Shown: positions 51,516 through 63,126, counted from the stretch's first letter. The stretch: 64,000 nt of DNA from Moraxella lacunata (GCF_900453205.1 NZ_UGQU01000002.1:186001-250000); one strand, 5' to 3'. Numbers and translations: made by a program. Notes: generated by a model not told the origin, from the sequence alone.

Positions 51516-52603
51516 ATGAAACCCACCCTATTTATTGACCGAGACGGCACTTTAATTGATGAACCCAAAAGCGATTTTCAAATTGACAGTTTGGAAAAAT
51601 TAAAATTGGAACAGGGCGTCATTCCTGCTCTTTTGCAATTACAAAAAAAATACCGCCTTGTGATGGTGTCCAATCAAGATGGACTTGGCACAGACTCTTT
51701 CCCAAAGGAAAATTTTGATAAACCGCACAATAAAATGATGGATATTTTTACATCGCAAGGCATTGTCTTTGATGATGTTTTGATTTGCCCACATTTTAAA
51801 GAAGATAATTGCGATTGCCGAAAGCCAAAAACAAAACTTCTGCAAAATTATATTGACAATCATCTATTTGACAAATCTAATAGCTTTGTCATTGGCGACA
51901 GAGATACTGACATACAGCTTGCCGATAATTTGGGTATTGTTGGACTTAAATATAGCCCTGATAATTTAAATTGGCAACTCATTAGCGAAAAACTCTTAAA
52001 TGTATCGGTGAGTAATATTGGCGATAGACCAAAACGCTATGGCGAAATCATTCGCACCACCAAAGAAACCGATATTAAAGTACAAGTTTGGCTTGATGAA
52101 GCTGGGGTTAATCAAATCAATACAGGCATTGGCTTTTTTGACCATATGTTAGACCAAATTGCCACACACGGCGGATTTAGATTGGCAGTATCGTGCAAAG
52201 GCGATTTGTGGATAGACGAACATCATTCGGTAGAAGATACCGCCATTGCGTTGGGGCAAGCATTAAAACAAGCCATTGGCGATAAAAAGGGTATTGCAAG
52301 ATTTGGTTTTGTTTTGCCAATGGACGAATGTAAAGCCGAATGTACGATGGATTTATCAGGCAGACCCTTTATTAAATTTAAGGGCAAATTTAGCCGAGAG
52401 AAAGTGGGCGATTTTAGCACCGAATTAACCGAACATTTTTTTCAATCGCTTGCCTATGCAATGATGGCAACTTTACATTTAAAAGTTAAAGGCGACAATG
52501 ACCATCACAAAATAGAAAGTTTGTTTAAAGTCTTTGGCAGAACGCTAAGACAATGTATTAAAATTGAAGGCAATGAATTGCCAAGTTCAAAAGGATTGTT
52601 ATA

Positions 52604-52604
<1 letters not shown>
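51516..52604 (+). CDS. hisB: Bifunctional histidinol-phosphatase / imidazoleglycerol-phosphate dehydratase
   Basis: 362 residues. N-terminal HAD phosphatase (about 1-165): [12 protein letters not shown] with Asp8/Asp10 and a zinc site Cys91, His93, Cys99, Cys101. C-terminal dehydratase (about 168-362): [37 protein letters not shown] and the DHHKIE pattern. The fusion is typical of Enterobacteriaceae, Pasteurellaceae and relatives; a monofunctional HisB is usual for Moraxellaceae. AAAGGA lies ahead of the ATG. Confidence 0.96.
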
Positions 52605-54809
<2,205 letters not shown>

Positions 54810-54823
54810 CCACCACTACCCAC

Positions 54824-54854
54824 AAAAACGCCATTATCAGAAATGGCGTTTTTT
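54824..54854 (+). terminator. Terminator of the his operon
   Basis: An AAAACGCCATT/AATGGCGTTTT hairpin with an ATCAG-type loop followed by T residues, 15 bp past hisF. Convergent with the ABC membrane-domain gene. Confidence 0.85.
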
Positions 54855-54906
54855 ATCGTTAAGTGTTTATCAAGCGATGCTTTGATGATTGTATTTAAAA
54901 AAAAAA

Positions 54907-55761
54907 TCAAATCTCCACCCTATTGCCAATATCCTTTAGCTCCGACAATTTTTCAATCAGTCTTGGCATATCATCAAGGCTCATTGCAAAGCCCCATAAA
55001 TAAGTCATCACCGCATAAATATGCCCCGCTTGAATGTTTTTATTTGCCAAAATTGCCAAAGTCCCACCAAATAATATCGCCATTGTGATGCCAATCATCA
55101 AATAAGCCGTCGCTTCTCTGTTTGAAATGGCAATGCGTAATTTGGCTAATAAATCATAATGTTTGATTAAATGCTCTTGTTTGTTTAATTCAATCATATT
55201 CACTTCTTTTTCAAGGCGATTATTGAGTTTAAAATAAAATTTGTCATTTTGGTGAGAAAATTTGGGTAAAATTGCCATAAAAAATAATAAAATTCCCATT
55301 GCAATCACCCCAGACCAAAATTCAATGATTAACAGCATTACCACCGAGCCAAATACAGTAAAACTTGCGGTAATTAACATTGGTAATTGCTCTTCAAAAA
55401 ATTCAATAAATTGTTTGGCTAAATTGGCGTGGGCGGTTGCTGATGAAGTCGTGCCTTTTTGTTTTTCAGAAATAATCGCCTTGACCGCAATCTGGGCATA
55501 AATCCGCACAAAAACCCGAGTATCCACCGCCCGTCTTGCCGAACCAACACTCCAAATAATCAGCACTAAAAACGCATAAATCAAAGCGTGCCAAACTTGC
55601 TGATTTAAAATGGCGTTAATCACAAAACTGCCAATTAAAGGATAAGTTAAAAATAACACATTTTCTAACGCCACCAAAGCAAATGTCGCCATAAGTTTTT
55701 TAAAATGGGTTTGGCTGATAGATTTTAAGGTAGTTAGAGCGGTTGGGTTATTGTGGTTCAT
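54907..55761 (-). CDS. Stand-alone ABC transporter six-helix membrane domain protein
   Basis: 284 residues from an ATG at 55761 (a GTG at 55773 is possible). It has the layout of an exporter-type ABC transmembrane domain (six hydrophobic segments between about 25 and 260, with a basic intracellular loop SARRAVDTRVFVRIYAQIAVKAIISEKQKG) but no nucleotide-binding domain follows. There is no Walker A, ABC signature or Walker B anywhere in it, and no ATPase gene is adjacent. It overlaps the MarR gene by 14 bp, so MarR probably controls it. Substrate unknown. Confidence 0.75.
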   Translation of the reverse strand: MNHNNPTALTTLKSISQTHFKKLMATFALVALENVLFLTYPLIGSFVINAILNQQVWHALIYAFLVLIIWSVGSARRAVDTRVFVRIYAQIAVKAIISEKQKGTTSSATAHANLAKQFIEFFEEQLPMLITASFTVFGSVVMLLIIEFWSGVIAMGILLFFMAILPKFSHQNDKFYFKLNNRLEKEVNMIELNKQEHLIKHYDLLAKLRIAISNREATAYLMIGITMAILFGGTLAILANKNIQAGHIYAVMTYLWGFAMSLDDMPRLIEKLSELKDIGNRVEI

Positions 55762-56194
55762 TGATTGTTTCACTCATTTTTGTCTTAAAAATCTGCTCCA
55801 ATTCGGCAAATTCTTGGATTAACTTTTCTAGCCGTTCAATACCAAAACTTTGGGCGGTGTTATTTTCCACTTCCAATAATGGGGCGATGATGCTTTTGGC
55901 ATAATTTTCGCCTGTGTCGGTTAGACTTAATAATTTGGCTCGTTTGTCGCTTGGATTGTCCTGCATTTGCACAAAGGATTGGGCGATTAAGTTTTTGCAA
56001 ATGGTATGTACTGTTTGTTTGGGTAATGCCCATTCATCACAAATGTCTTTTTGGGTTAAGGATTTTTTGTGATAAAAACTATATAAAATAAACATTTCAC
56101 TTAATAGCACCATTTGGGTTTTGGCATAGCTTTCAAAAGTGCTATCAAGGCTTGCGGTCAATTCGGCAAGGCGAGAGAGTTGAGTGTTTGACAT
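55748..56194 (-). CDS. MarR-family transcriptional regulator
   Basis: 148 residues. Winged helix around LTQKDICDEWALPKQTVHTICKNLIAQSFVQMQDNPSDKRAKLLSLTDTG, the MarR wing signature with D-x-R. AAGGA precedes the ATG. Coupled to the ABC membrane-domain gene and likely autoregulatory through the inverted repeat upstream. Confidence 0.88.
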   Translation of the reverse strand: MSNTQLSRLAELTASLDSTFESYAKTQMVLLSEMFILYSFYHKKSLTQKDICDEWALPKQTVHTICKNLIAQSFVQMQDNPSDKRAKLLSLTDTGENYAKSIIAPLLEVENNTAQSFGIERLEKLIQEFAELEQIFKTKMSETINEPQ

Positions 56195-56233
56195 AAAATT
56201 TTCCTTTTAAAGAGAATGAATTTAGTGAATTAA

Positions 56234-56264
56234 ATTATTCAAATTAATGCACTTATTGAATAAT
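56234..56264. promoter_or_regulatory. Inverted repeat upstream of marR, operator candidate
   Basis: Perfect 9-bp arms ATTATTCAA (56234-56242) and TTGAATAAT (56256-56264), 13-bp centre, 40 bp upstream of the marR ATG. AT-rich palindromes of this kind suit MarR proteins; binding is inferred. Confidence 0.5.
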
Positions 56265-56280
56265 AAATTTACCGTAAACC

Positions 56281-56343
56281 GTAGGTGCGTACCACGCACC
56301 TTTTAAAATTAACTTTTTTAATGGTGCGTAATACACACCTTAC
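56281..56343. repeat. 63-bp palindromic repeat (GTAGGTGCGT family)
   Basis: Left arm GTAGGTGCGTACCACGCACC (56281-56300), right arm GGTGCGTAATACACACCTTAC minus its last base (to 56343), nearly self-complementary across an AT-rich centre. Lies between marR and the DUF418 gene. Confidence 0.6.
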
Positions 56344-56354
56344 GCTCAAAATCA

Positions 56355-57440
56355 TTATTTCATTAACTTTTGCCATTGTCCAATCGTCAATGACCGCCAA
56401 AGCCATTCCAATAAGCCATAATTAAACCGCTTAACCCAAAAATGACTAAATGTCATTTGCCCGATAAAAATCAATAACGCAATGACCAATAATCCACCCA
56501 TTTGTAGTTTACCTTGATAATTAAGCCCTTGAAAAATAAACACGCAAATCACGGTATGACATACATAATTGGTCAGTGCCAATTTACCGACATTGGCAAG
56601 TGATTGGGTGAATAAGGCGAATTTGTGATAAACCAATAATAATCCCAATACCGCCAAATAAACAGATGATAATGCCATATCCGATAGAGTTTTTGGTAAA
56701 GTTGCCATTGGGTGATAAGGGTCTGATAATAAAGCCAACATACCCGTCAAACTTGCCCAAATAATTAGCCCAATGATGATGACTTTTTTCATTAAAGACT
56801 TTTTATCCGCCAAATTTTTTAATAGCCCAATTTTACCCACCACTCGCCCCAATAAAAATAAAGCAAACGCCGTTGGTGCCATTTTAATTAGGGCAAAATA
56901 TAAGGTTTTAAAAATATTATCGCTTGCTTTTGGGCTAGCAAATTCACCAAATACATCTGGAAATATAGAAATCATTTGTGCCAATATCAACAATAATGCT
57001 GACAATACCAATAAGGCTTTTACCGATAAATGCCAATAGAGTAATAATCCAAACCCTAAAATGGCATACAGTCTTAATACATCTCCCCACCAAAACATTG
57101 AATGAATTAAGCCGATAATAAATAAAATCGCCAAGCGTTTTGTATAAAAACGGCTGATATTCACACCTTTTTTGGCAAGGCTTTCTATTTGTACCGAAAA
57201 ACCAATGCCAAATAAAAATGAAAAAATAATATAAAACTTACTTTCAAAAAATAAGGAGCTGATATGGCGTGCTAAGGTGTCGTACCAAAGTGCCGAGTTT
57301 AGGGTCAGTTGCTCAAAATCGTGATTAATTGCCGAAAAAGTGATGATGTTTACCACTAAAATCCCAAAAATGGCAAATCCCCGCCAACAATCCAAAATGG
57401 CGATGCGGTCGTTTGGGGCGGTAATGGGTGTGGCTGACAT
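56355..57440 (-). CDS. DUF418 / YeiB-like membrane protein
   Basis: 361 residues from an ATG at 57440 following AGGAC. Multi-pass membrane protein with RIAILDCWRGFAIFGILVVNI at the N-terminus and a C-terminal DUF418 block (LTNYVCHTVICVFIF, FNYGLLEWLWRSLTIGQWQKL). It resembles acyltransferase-3-like membrane proteins. Substrate unknown. Confidence 0.88.
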   Translation of the reverse strand: MSATPITAPNDRIAILDCWRGFAIFGILVVNIITFSAINHDFEQLTLNSALWYDTLARHISSLFFESKFYIIFSFLFGIGFSVQIESLAKKGVNISRFYTKRLAILFIIGLIHSMFWWGDVLRLYAILGFGLLLYWHLSVKALLVLSALLLILAQMISIFPDVFGEFASPKASDNIFKTLYFALIKMAPTAFALFLLGRVVGKIGLLKNLADKKSLMKKVIIIGLIIWASLTGMLALLSDPYHPMATLPKTLSDMALSSVYLAVLGLLLVYHKFALFTQSLANVGKLALTNYVCHTVICVFIFQGLNYQGKLQMGGLLVIALLIFIGQMTFSHFWVKRFNYGLLEWLWRSLTIGQWQKLMK

Positions 57441-57688
57441 CAAAATAGTCCTAAAAATTACTAAGTTGGGCGTATTTTAGTAAATTTTAGGACTAATTGC
57501 AAGGGGTTTTTGATTTTTTTTTGGAAGTTGCAATAAAAAACCGCTCACATGCTCTTGTTTGCTGACCACATGGCAGTTTTATTTTACAAAATAATACACT
57601 TGTAAACTTCTATTTTTAAACAAATCTTGTTACAATAGCTCTCTTTAAATTGCAAACAAATTTTTCAAAAACATTTGCAAGGAATATA

Positions 57689-58984
57689 ATGATGAAAAAA
57701 CCCCATTTTGAGCGAGCCGACAGCGAACGGGTGGTCATCACAGGCATGGGGGCGATTACCCCTGTGGGCAATGATTTGGACAGCATTTGGGCAAACTTGA
57801 CAAACGGCGTGAGCGGTATTAGTGCCATACCTGATTTTGACGGCTTGGAGATGAGTGAGTTTCGCTCAAAGATTGCAGGGCTGGTTAAGGATTTTAATGC
57901 CAAAGAGTTTTTGAACCCAAAAGAGATTCGCCGATTTGATGAGTTTGTGCATTATGCCCAAGTTGCGTCCGCCCAAGCCTTGTATCACGCTGGACTGATA
58001 GATGATATCAAAGGCGACAGCCTGCCTATCAATGTAGACAGCGAGCGGTTTGGTGTGGTCATGGGGTCAGGGATTGGTGGCATACAAACCATTGAGAATA
58101 GTCGGGACACCTTGCGTGATAACGGGGCAAAAAAAGTCTCGCCCTTTATCATCCCAGGCTCCATCGTCAATATGCCCGCAGGACTCATCGCCATTCGCCA
58201 CAACCTAAAAGGGGCAAACCTTGCCACGTCCACCGCTTGCACCACGTCCACACACGCCATCGGGCTTGGGGCAAGGCTCATCGCCTATGGCGATTTGGAT
58301 GCGGTGCTTGTGGGCGGCAGCGAAAAGGCAAGCACACCGCTTGGCATGTCAGGCTTTGGGGCAATGCACGCCTTATCCACTCGCAATGATGAGCCGACAA
58401 AGGCAAGCCGACCCTTTGACAAAGACCGTGATGGCTTTGTGCTTGGGGACGGTGCAGGGGCATTGGTACTAGAAAGCCTTGCTCACGCTAAGGCTCGTGG
58501 AGCAACGATTTTGGCAGAAGTGGTCGGCTTTGGCATGAGCGATGACGCAAGCCACATTACCGCCCCACCAACAGACGGCAACGGGGCAAAACGTGCAATG
58601 ATAAACGCCCTAGCAGACGGCGGTATCAGCACAGATAAGGTCGGCTATATCAACGCCCACGGCACAAGCACGCCCGCAGGGGATGTGGCGGAGAGTAGTG
58701 CCATCGAGAGTCTGTTTGGTAAGGATATTTTGGTCAGCTCCACCAAATCCATGACAGGGCATTTACTTGGAGCAGCAGGGGCGGTAGAAGCCATCTTTAC
58801 CGTGCTTGCCTTGCAGCACCAAATCCTACCCCCCACCATCAACCTAGACAACCCAGACCCTGCCTGTACGCTTGACTATATTCCCCATACCGCAAGGGCG
58901 GTGAGTGGTGTGAACTATGCCATTTCGAACAGCTTTGGCTTTGGCGGGACGAATGGTAGTTTGGTGTTTAGGCGTTGGGCGTAA
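57689..58984 (+). CDS. fabF: 3-oxoacyl-ACP synthase II (beta-ketoacyl-ACP synthase)
   Basis: 431 residues from an ATG at 57689 after AAGGA (57692 also possible). Condenses malonyl-ACP with acyl-ACP. ERVVITGMGAITPVGND start; the Cys nucleophile in ATSTACTTSTHAIG (Thr-Thr-Ser-Thr where most have Ala-Thr-Gly-Ser); first His in INAHGTSTPAGD; Lys and second His in STKSMTGHLLGAAGA; GFGGTNGSLVF at the C-terminus. No acyl carrier gene is adjacent. Confidence 0.92.
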   Translation: MMKKPHFERADSERVVITGMGAITPVGNDLDSIWANLTNGVSGISAIPDFDGLEMSEFRSKIAGLVKDFNAKEFLNPKEIRRFDEFVHYAQVASAQALYHAGLIDDIKGDSLPINVDSERFGVVMGSGIGGIQTIENSRDTLRDNGAKKVSPFIIPGSIVNMPAGLIAIRHNLKGANLATSTACTTSTHAIGLGARLIAYGDLDAVLVGGSEKASTPLGMSGFGAMHALSTRNDEPTKASRPFDKDRDGFVLGDGAGALVLESLAHAKARGATILAEVVGFGMSDDASHITAPPTDGNGAKRAMINALADGGISTDKVGYINAHGTSTPAGDVAESSAIESLFGKDILVSSTKSMTGHLLGAAGAVEAIFTVLALQHQILPPTINLDNPDPACTLDYIPHTARAVSGVNYAISNSFGFGGTNGSLVFRRWA

Positions 58985-58994
58985 TAAAAATCCA

Positions 58995-59022
58995 AAAGCC
59001 CTGTCTTAGAACAGGGCTTTTT
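58995..59022. terminator. Terminator between fabF and the secreted protein gene
   Basis: AAAGCCCTGT paired with ACAGGGCTTT, short loop, T-run; serves the convergent genes. Confidence 0.85.
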
Positions 59023-59041
59023 ATAGATAGACTCGGTAGAA

Positions 59042-59530
59042 TTATTTCACTTTAACCAATTTGCCTTGGTTGTTTGATTTTAGTTTAACCGTTCGCTTTT
59101 TTGACGGGCAACAGCTCGGGTCGCTATCGGCGTAGGATACTTCTGTAACATGGATAATGCCATTGACCACTTTAACATTGCCTGATAATCCTGCCGAATA
59201 CACATCGCCTTTTTTGTACTGGTTTTTGCCCGTTGCCAAAAATGTCGCCACTTCAAAACTGCCCGTGGTATTATGACAGTTTAGCTCTTCACAATAATAC
59301 AGCGAGACTATCGCATCTTTTTTGCCATCTTTATTGATGTCAGCATAAATAATGTCTTTTTGCGACAATGCGTACATATAGGCATCTTCACCATTATACT
59401 CTATCTCTTCTTGATTCATGGCGTGTACCGTTTTATTGGCTTGTTTATTTACTAAGTTGTTCAAGCTCTCTGCATGGGCGGTACTGGCGAACAACAAGAC
59501 AGCAGGCAGTAGATAAGATAATTTCATCAT
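59042..59530 (-). CDS. Secreted protein of unknown function with an FG-GAP/EF-hand-like motif
   Basis: 162 residues (ATG at 59527 equally possible, after GGAG). Signal peptide MKLSYLLPAVLLFASTAHA with cleavage before ESLNN. One calcium-site-like segment DINKDGKKDAIVSL, and four Cys, YCEELNC and SCCPSKK, likely to form disulfides in the periplasm. Function not recognised. It lies alone between convergent fabF and the rpmJ gene. Confidence 0.75.
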   Translation of the reverse strand: MMKLSYLLPAVLLFASTAHAESLNNLVNKQANKTVHAMNQEEIEYNGEDAYMYALSQKDIIYADINKDGKKDAIVSLYYCEELNCHNTTGSFEVATFLATGKNQYKKGDVYSAGLSGNVKVVNGIIHVTEVSYADSDPSCCPSKKRTVKLKSNNQGKLVKVK

Positions 59531-59942
59531 TTTCTCCGTGATATGGCTAGGTTAGGTTTAAGTCATCAAATTAGGGCAAGATGACTTAATCATCCATCAT
59601 TATATAGATAAAGAACTTTAAAATTACCACAAATTTATAATATGCGGGCGTAGGGACGTGCTCTGCACGTTCGATAAAATCGTTACATCATCAAGGGCGT
59701 GGAAAGCATGTCCCTACAAATCCTGTGGCAAATATCAAATTCGTTAGATATAATTAAAAAAGCACTGAGATAAAACACTTGTTATTAATTTTAAAATAAA
59801 GGGCACTGTTTATTGATGGTATTTTGGATGAATTTATAGGAAAAAATAACCAACAATCAGTAAGTTACCATTTTAATTTAAGATTGGGCAAATTTTAAAC
59901 CCCTTTTACACGAATAATTTACAAGAATTATTCTCAATTCTC
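59531..59942. other. Intergenic region without a gene
   Basis: AT-rich. Contains the 68-bp palindrome at 59650-59717 and nothing else I can support. Confidence 0.5.
59650..59717. repeat. 68-bp palindromic repeat (GTAGGGACGTGC family)
   Basis: Ends GTAGGGACGTGC and GCATGTCCCTAC are inverted with one mismatch; an inner TGCACG hairpin follows the left arm. Related in style to the copies at 41564, 51459, 53207 and 56281. Confidence 0.6.
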
Positions 59943-59974
59943 TTGTTTTTTGCTTATTTTTGGTATATTATAAC
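59943..59974 (+). promoter_or_regulatory. rpmJ promoter overlapped by a Zur-box-like sequence
   Basis: TTGTTT (59943-59948), 17-bp spacer, TATTAT (59966-59971). GGTATATTATAAC (59962-59974) differs from the Zur core GTTATAATATAAC at two of 13 positions and covers the -10. Zinc control of C-minus L36 paralogues is well known; here it is inferred. Confidence 0.55.
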
Positions 59975-60008
59975 ATTTTATTTATCCCAGCTCTGACAGG
60001 AGAGTATC

Positions 60009-60149
60009 ATGCAAGTACTATCATCACTCAAATCCGCCAAAACCCGCCACGAAGATTGCCAAGTGGTTCGCCGTCGTGGTCGCACCTTTGTCATTTGCAA
60101 ATCCAACCCCCGTTTTAAAGCCGTGCAAGGCGGTAAAAAACGCAAATAA
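60009..60149 (+). CDS. rpmJ: 50S ribosomal protein L36, alternative (zinc-free, YkgO-type)
   Basis: 46 residues: [20 protein letters not shown], then [20 protein letters not shown] and GGKKRK. Matches the YkgO type in length and sequence. Only two Cys remain (17 and 30), so it lacks the zinc ribbon of the standard L36 and could replace it when zinc is scarce. AGGAGA precedes the ATG. Too short for the usual 60-codon cut-off. Confidence 0.93.
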   Translation: MQVLSSLKSAKTRHEDCQVVRRRGRTFVICKSNPRFKAVQGGKKRK

Positions 60150-60167
60150 TTGGGCGTCATGCCCCCG

Positions 60168-60194
60168 AACCGCTCTTTATGGGGCGGTTTTTTT
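60168..60194 (+). terminator. Terminator after rpmJ
   Basis: AACCGC paired with GCGGTT, 10-base loop, then T7. Confidence 0.75.
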
Positions 60195-60322
60195 GTAATT
60201 ACCTATTTTAAAATGTCGCTGTTTTGTACAGATGGGCAGGCTTACGTTGTCAAGCATGGCTTATTTTGTTATGATGATTATATTTACTACCCATCATAAC
60301 TCTTTTATTTATTGGACAAGCC

Positions 60323-60787
60323 ATGAGCCAGTCAGACATTTTTAGCACACTCATTCATCATCACGACATTCAGCGTAAGCTGTGTCAAGATTTTCAACAT
60401 GCCATCACCCAACAAGACCGCCCCAAAGCCGAGAGTGCCTTTATCCCCCTAAAAAACGAGCTAGAAGCCCACGCCGCCGCCGAAGAGCGTCATCTGTATG
60501 TGCCTGTAATGGCGTTTGATGATGGGTTAGAACTCTCTCGCCACGCCATTGCCGAACATCATGAGATGGACGAGATGATGACGGTGCTGTCCGATGGGCG
60601 AACAGGGGACGAGCGATTCTTTAAGACGGCACAAGAGCTTATTGATGAGACCTTGCACCATTTAAAAGAAGAAGAAAATGAGTTTTTTAAAGAAGCCAGA
60701 AAACTGCTTGACAAACCCACCCAAGAGCGACTGGGCAAGTTATATCAAGCCGAACATCAGGCATTTGAAGATAAGCATGGGGAATGA
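60323..60787 (+). CDS. Hemerythrin HHE-domain protein
   Basis: 154-residue four-helix protein. Candidate iron ligands are His in LIHHHDIQRKL, HAAAEERHLYVP, HHEMDEM and HLKEEENEFF, the spacing of HHE cation-binding domains. Probably binds a di-iron centre for oxygen, NO or iron handling; the exact role is not given by context. Single gene with its own terminator. Confidence 0.85.
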   Translation: MSQSDIFSTLIHHHDIQRKLCQDFQHAITQQDRPKAESAFIPLKNELEAHAAAEERHLYVPVMAFDDGLELSRHAIAEHHEMDEMMTVLSDGRTGDERFFKTAQELIDETLHHLKEEENEFFKEARKLLDKPTQERLGKLYQAEHQAFEDKHGE

Positions 60788-60795
60788 TGAGATTT

Positions 60796-60819
60796 GGCGG
60801 ATAACACCATCCGCCTTTT
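60796..60819 (+). terminator. Terminator after the hemerythrin gene
   Basis: GGCGGAT paired with ATCCGCC around AACACC, followed by TTTTAT. Confidence 0.75.
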
Positions 60820-60823
60820 ATGG

Positions 60824-61546
60824 CTAAATCTGCCGATACACTTCATCAAACGGCACACGAAACCGCTCGCCCCATACGCCCTGCTCGCTACGCACACCGC
60901 ACGACACCACCATGTTAATCTCGGCTATGGCAGGCAGTCTAAGTAGGGTCTTTATCATCGCCCCGTCAAAGCCTTCCATGGGGCAAGTATCAAGCCCACG
61001 CTCACTCATGGCAAGCATGAACGTCTGAGCGACCAGTCCACAGCTTTTGTGCATGACGATACGAATGTCATCTTTTGAGACGTCCTTTTGCATGGGGCGA
61101 ACCTTTGAGATGGCACACGCTACGCCCTTTCTTGCCGCCCCCACCAGTGGCACATCTTGGGTGTAGAGCAGGGGCATGAGCCGATTATAATAATGGTCAA
61201 ATTTTTTAATGCGTCTGTCCACCTTATGAACAGGGCTGTATGTACGTACGTTTTCACGCTCAAAGGCAAACACCGATGTGGCACGCTGTCTGTGCAAATC
61301 AGGACGTATCACGAACACCACCATTTGGTCGGCAGTCGTGGCAGAGCTTTGGGACAGGCAGGCTTTGGCGAGTGTGGCGAGTGTGGCTTTATCGGTGATG
61401 TGGTAGCACTCGTACAGTTGCATGTTAGAGCTGGTCGGAGCAAGTGTAGCAAGAGCTAGGCAGTCCTTGACGATGTTAGGGTCAATGGGCGTGGGCAGGT
61501 ACTCACGCACGGCACGGCGATGGTGCAAGATGTCAGATAGGCTCAT
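60824..61546 (-). CDS. Nitroreductase-family oxidoreductase
   Basis: 240 residues. RRAVREYLPTPIDPNIVKDCLALATLAPTSSNMQLYECY is the FMN-binding N-terminal signature. LAMSERGLDTCPMEGFD contains the central conserved stretch, and VVSCGVRSEQGVWGERFRVPFDEVY ends it. FMN-dependent reductase of unknown substrate. Convergent with the hemerythrin gene. Confidence 0.87.
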   Translation of the reverse strand: MSLSDILHHRRAVREYLPTPIDPNIVKDCLALATLAPTSSNMQLYECYHITDKATLATLAKACLSQSSATTADQMVVFVIRPDLHRQRATSVFAFERENVRTYSPVHKVDRRIKKFDHYYNRLMPLLYTQDVPLVGAARKGVACAISKVRPMQKDVSKDDIRIVMHKSCGLVAQTFMLAMSERGLDTCPMEGFDGAMIKTLLRLPAIAEINMVVSCGVRSEQGVWGERFRVPFDEVYRQI

Positions 61547-61634
61547 AATCTATGTCGGTTGGGTGTGAAACAACTATTATAGCATGATTGGTGCGGTGAT
61601 GATTTGGCATTTTTGCATAAAAATTTTGCATAAA

Positions 61635-61658
61635 AAGGGCGAATTTATTCCGCCCTAA
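61635..61658 (-). terminator. Terminator after the CNNM-type gene
   Basis: GGGCGGAATAAATTCGCCC on the minus strand, then T5. Confidence 0.75.
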
Positions 61659-61691
61659 TATTTTTAAACATTTTTACAAACGCATATCGCC

Positions 61692-63017
61692 CTACATCCA
61701 GTCCCTATCCGCCACTTCTTCTACATTCTCAGGCAAACGAGTTACCAGCACTTGGTCAATCTTATAATGGTCAATGTCCACCACTTCAAATTTTAGATTT
61801 TCATGCACGACAAAATCGGCAGGACGTGGGATTTTTCGCAAGCGATACATGATAAAGCCCGCCAACGTCTCATAATGATCCCAATCTTCAAACTCCACCA
61901 CATCAAGGGCGTGCTTGACATCATCGATGGGCGTGCTACCGTCAATGAGCCATGAGTTTTCATCACGGCGGATAATCTGCTGTTCTTCCTCAATAGGCGA
62001 CCCCCAGTCCCCCATGACCGTCATCATGATGTCGGACAATGTAATGACCCCGACCACCCACGCATATTCGTTGATGACGACCGCAAATTTTTCTTTACTG
62101 GCACGAAAGCGGTCAAGCAACTCAGAAAGGGTTAACGTATCAGGAATAATCAGCACATTACGAATGGTACTCTCGTTAAGCTGTACAAAAGATTGGTTGT
62201 TGAGCAGCCTTACCAAAATGTCCTTGGTGTCCACATAGCCGATGACTTGGTCAATGGTCTCATTGCACACCAAAAATTTGGAATAAGGAAACTCCGCTAT
62301 CTTTTGTCGCATGGACTCTTCGGACTCGCCCAGCGTAAAATACACCACATCTTCACGCACGGTCATCGATGACGGCACGGTACGCTCTTCTAACTCAAAG
62401 ACATTTTCAATAAAATGCTGTTCTTGCTGTAACACCACGCCTGCCTCCGCTCCTGCGTCCATAATGGCAGAGACGTCATCAAAGGTGATGCTCTCTTCTC
62501 GGACGGTGTTGATTTTGAACAGACGAAATGTGGCGTTGGCAATGCCGTTGATAATCCACACAAGCGGTTTGACCACCTTGATGACCACGAGCATGGGATT
62601 GATGACTGCTAGGGCGACCTTTTCGGGGTTTATCATGGCAATGCGTTTGGGAATCAAATCAGCATATAGGATAAAGATGAGCGTTACCACCGCAAAACTC
62701 GTAAAAAACGCAATGCTCTCTGTCCACTGCCCTTGATAAAACTGTCCGATAAACTGGGCAAAATAAGGACGAAGCGCCCCCTCCCCCACCGAACCACCAA
62801 GGATAGCGACTGCGTTTAGACCGATTTGGCTGGTGGCAAAGAAGTCTGCTGAATGCTCTTGCAAGTGCATGATTTTATCAGCACGGGTGTCGCCCCCTTC
62901 GGAGATGAGTTTTAGTTTCAATTTTCTTGCCCCTGCTAAGGCAATCTCAGAAATTGAAAAAAAACTTGATACTAATATCAATATGAATATTAAAAATAAA
63001 TGTTGTAATAAATCCAT
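61692..63017 (-). CDS. CNNM/CorC-type membrane protein (UPF0053, hemolysin family)
   Basis: 441 residues from an ATG at 63017; the longer frame begins with TTG. N-terminal DUF21 membrane domain (about 1-190, hydrophobic segments with FFSISEIALAGARKLKL), a CBS pair (about 210-335: TVPSSMTVREDVVYF, VVINEYAWVVGVITLSDIM) and a C-terminal CorC_HlyC domain (about 350-441). Such proteins are linked to magnesium or cobalt efflux; the hemolysin name is historical. Confidence 0.9.
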   Translation of the reverse strand: MDLLQHLFLIFILILVSSFFSISEIALAGARKLKLKLISEGGDTRADKIMHLQEHSADFFATSQIGLNAVAILGGSVGEGALRPYFAQFIGQFYQGQWTESIAFFTSFAVVTLIFILYADLIPKRIAMINPEKVALAVINPMLVVIKVVKPLVWIINGIANATFRLFKINTVREESITFDDVSAIMDAGAEAGVVLQQEQHFIENVFELEERTVPSSMTVREDVVYFTLGESEESMRQKIAEFPYSKFLVCNETIDQVIGYVDTKDILVRLLNNQSFVQLNESTIRNVLIIPDTLTLSELLDRFRASKEKFAVVINEYAWVVGVITLSDIMMTVMGDWGSPIEEEQQIIRRDENSWLIDGSTPIDDVKHALDVVEFEDWDHYETLAGFIMYRLRKIPRPADFVVHENLKFEVVDIDHYKIDQVLVTRLPENVEEVADRDWM

Positions 63018-63098
63018 GTGAATGCTCAAAATGTTTTAATGTTTTGTAGTAGTTTATCAATTTTCGTTTAAATTTCAAGTACAAAGACGTACGCCCAC

Positions 63099-63120
63099 AA
63101 AAAAGGGCGAACGCTCGCCC
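63099..63120 (-). terminator. Terminator after the SDR gene
   Basis: GGGCGAGCGTTCGCCC hairpin on the minus strand followed by T6. Confidence 0.8.
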
Positions 63121-63126
63121 CTGATG

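Noticed and set aside
59978-60160. 60-codon minus-strand frame over rpmJ
   Set aside because: Antisense shadow of the L36 gene, which has a good ribosome binding site and full family match.
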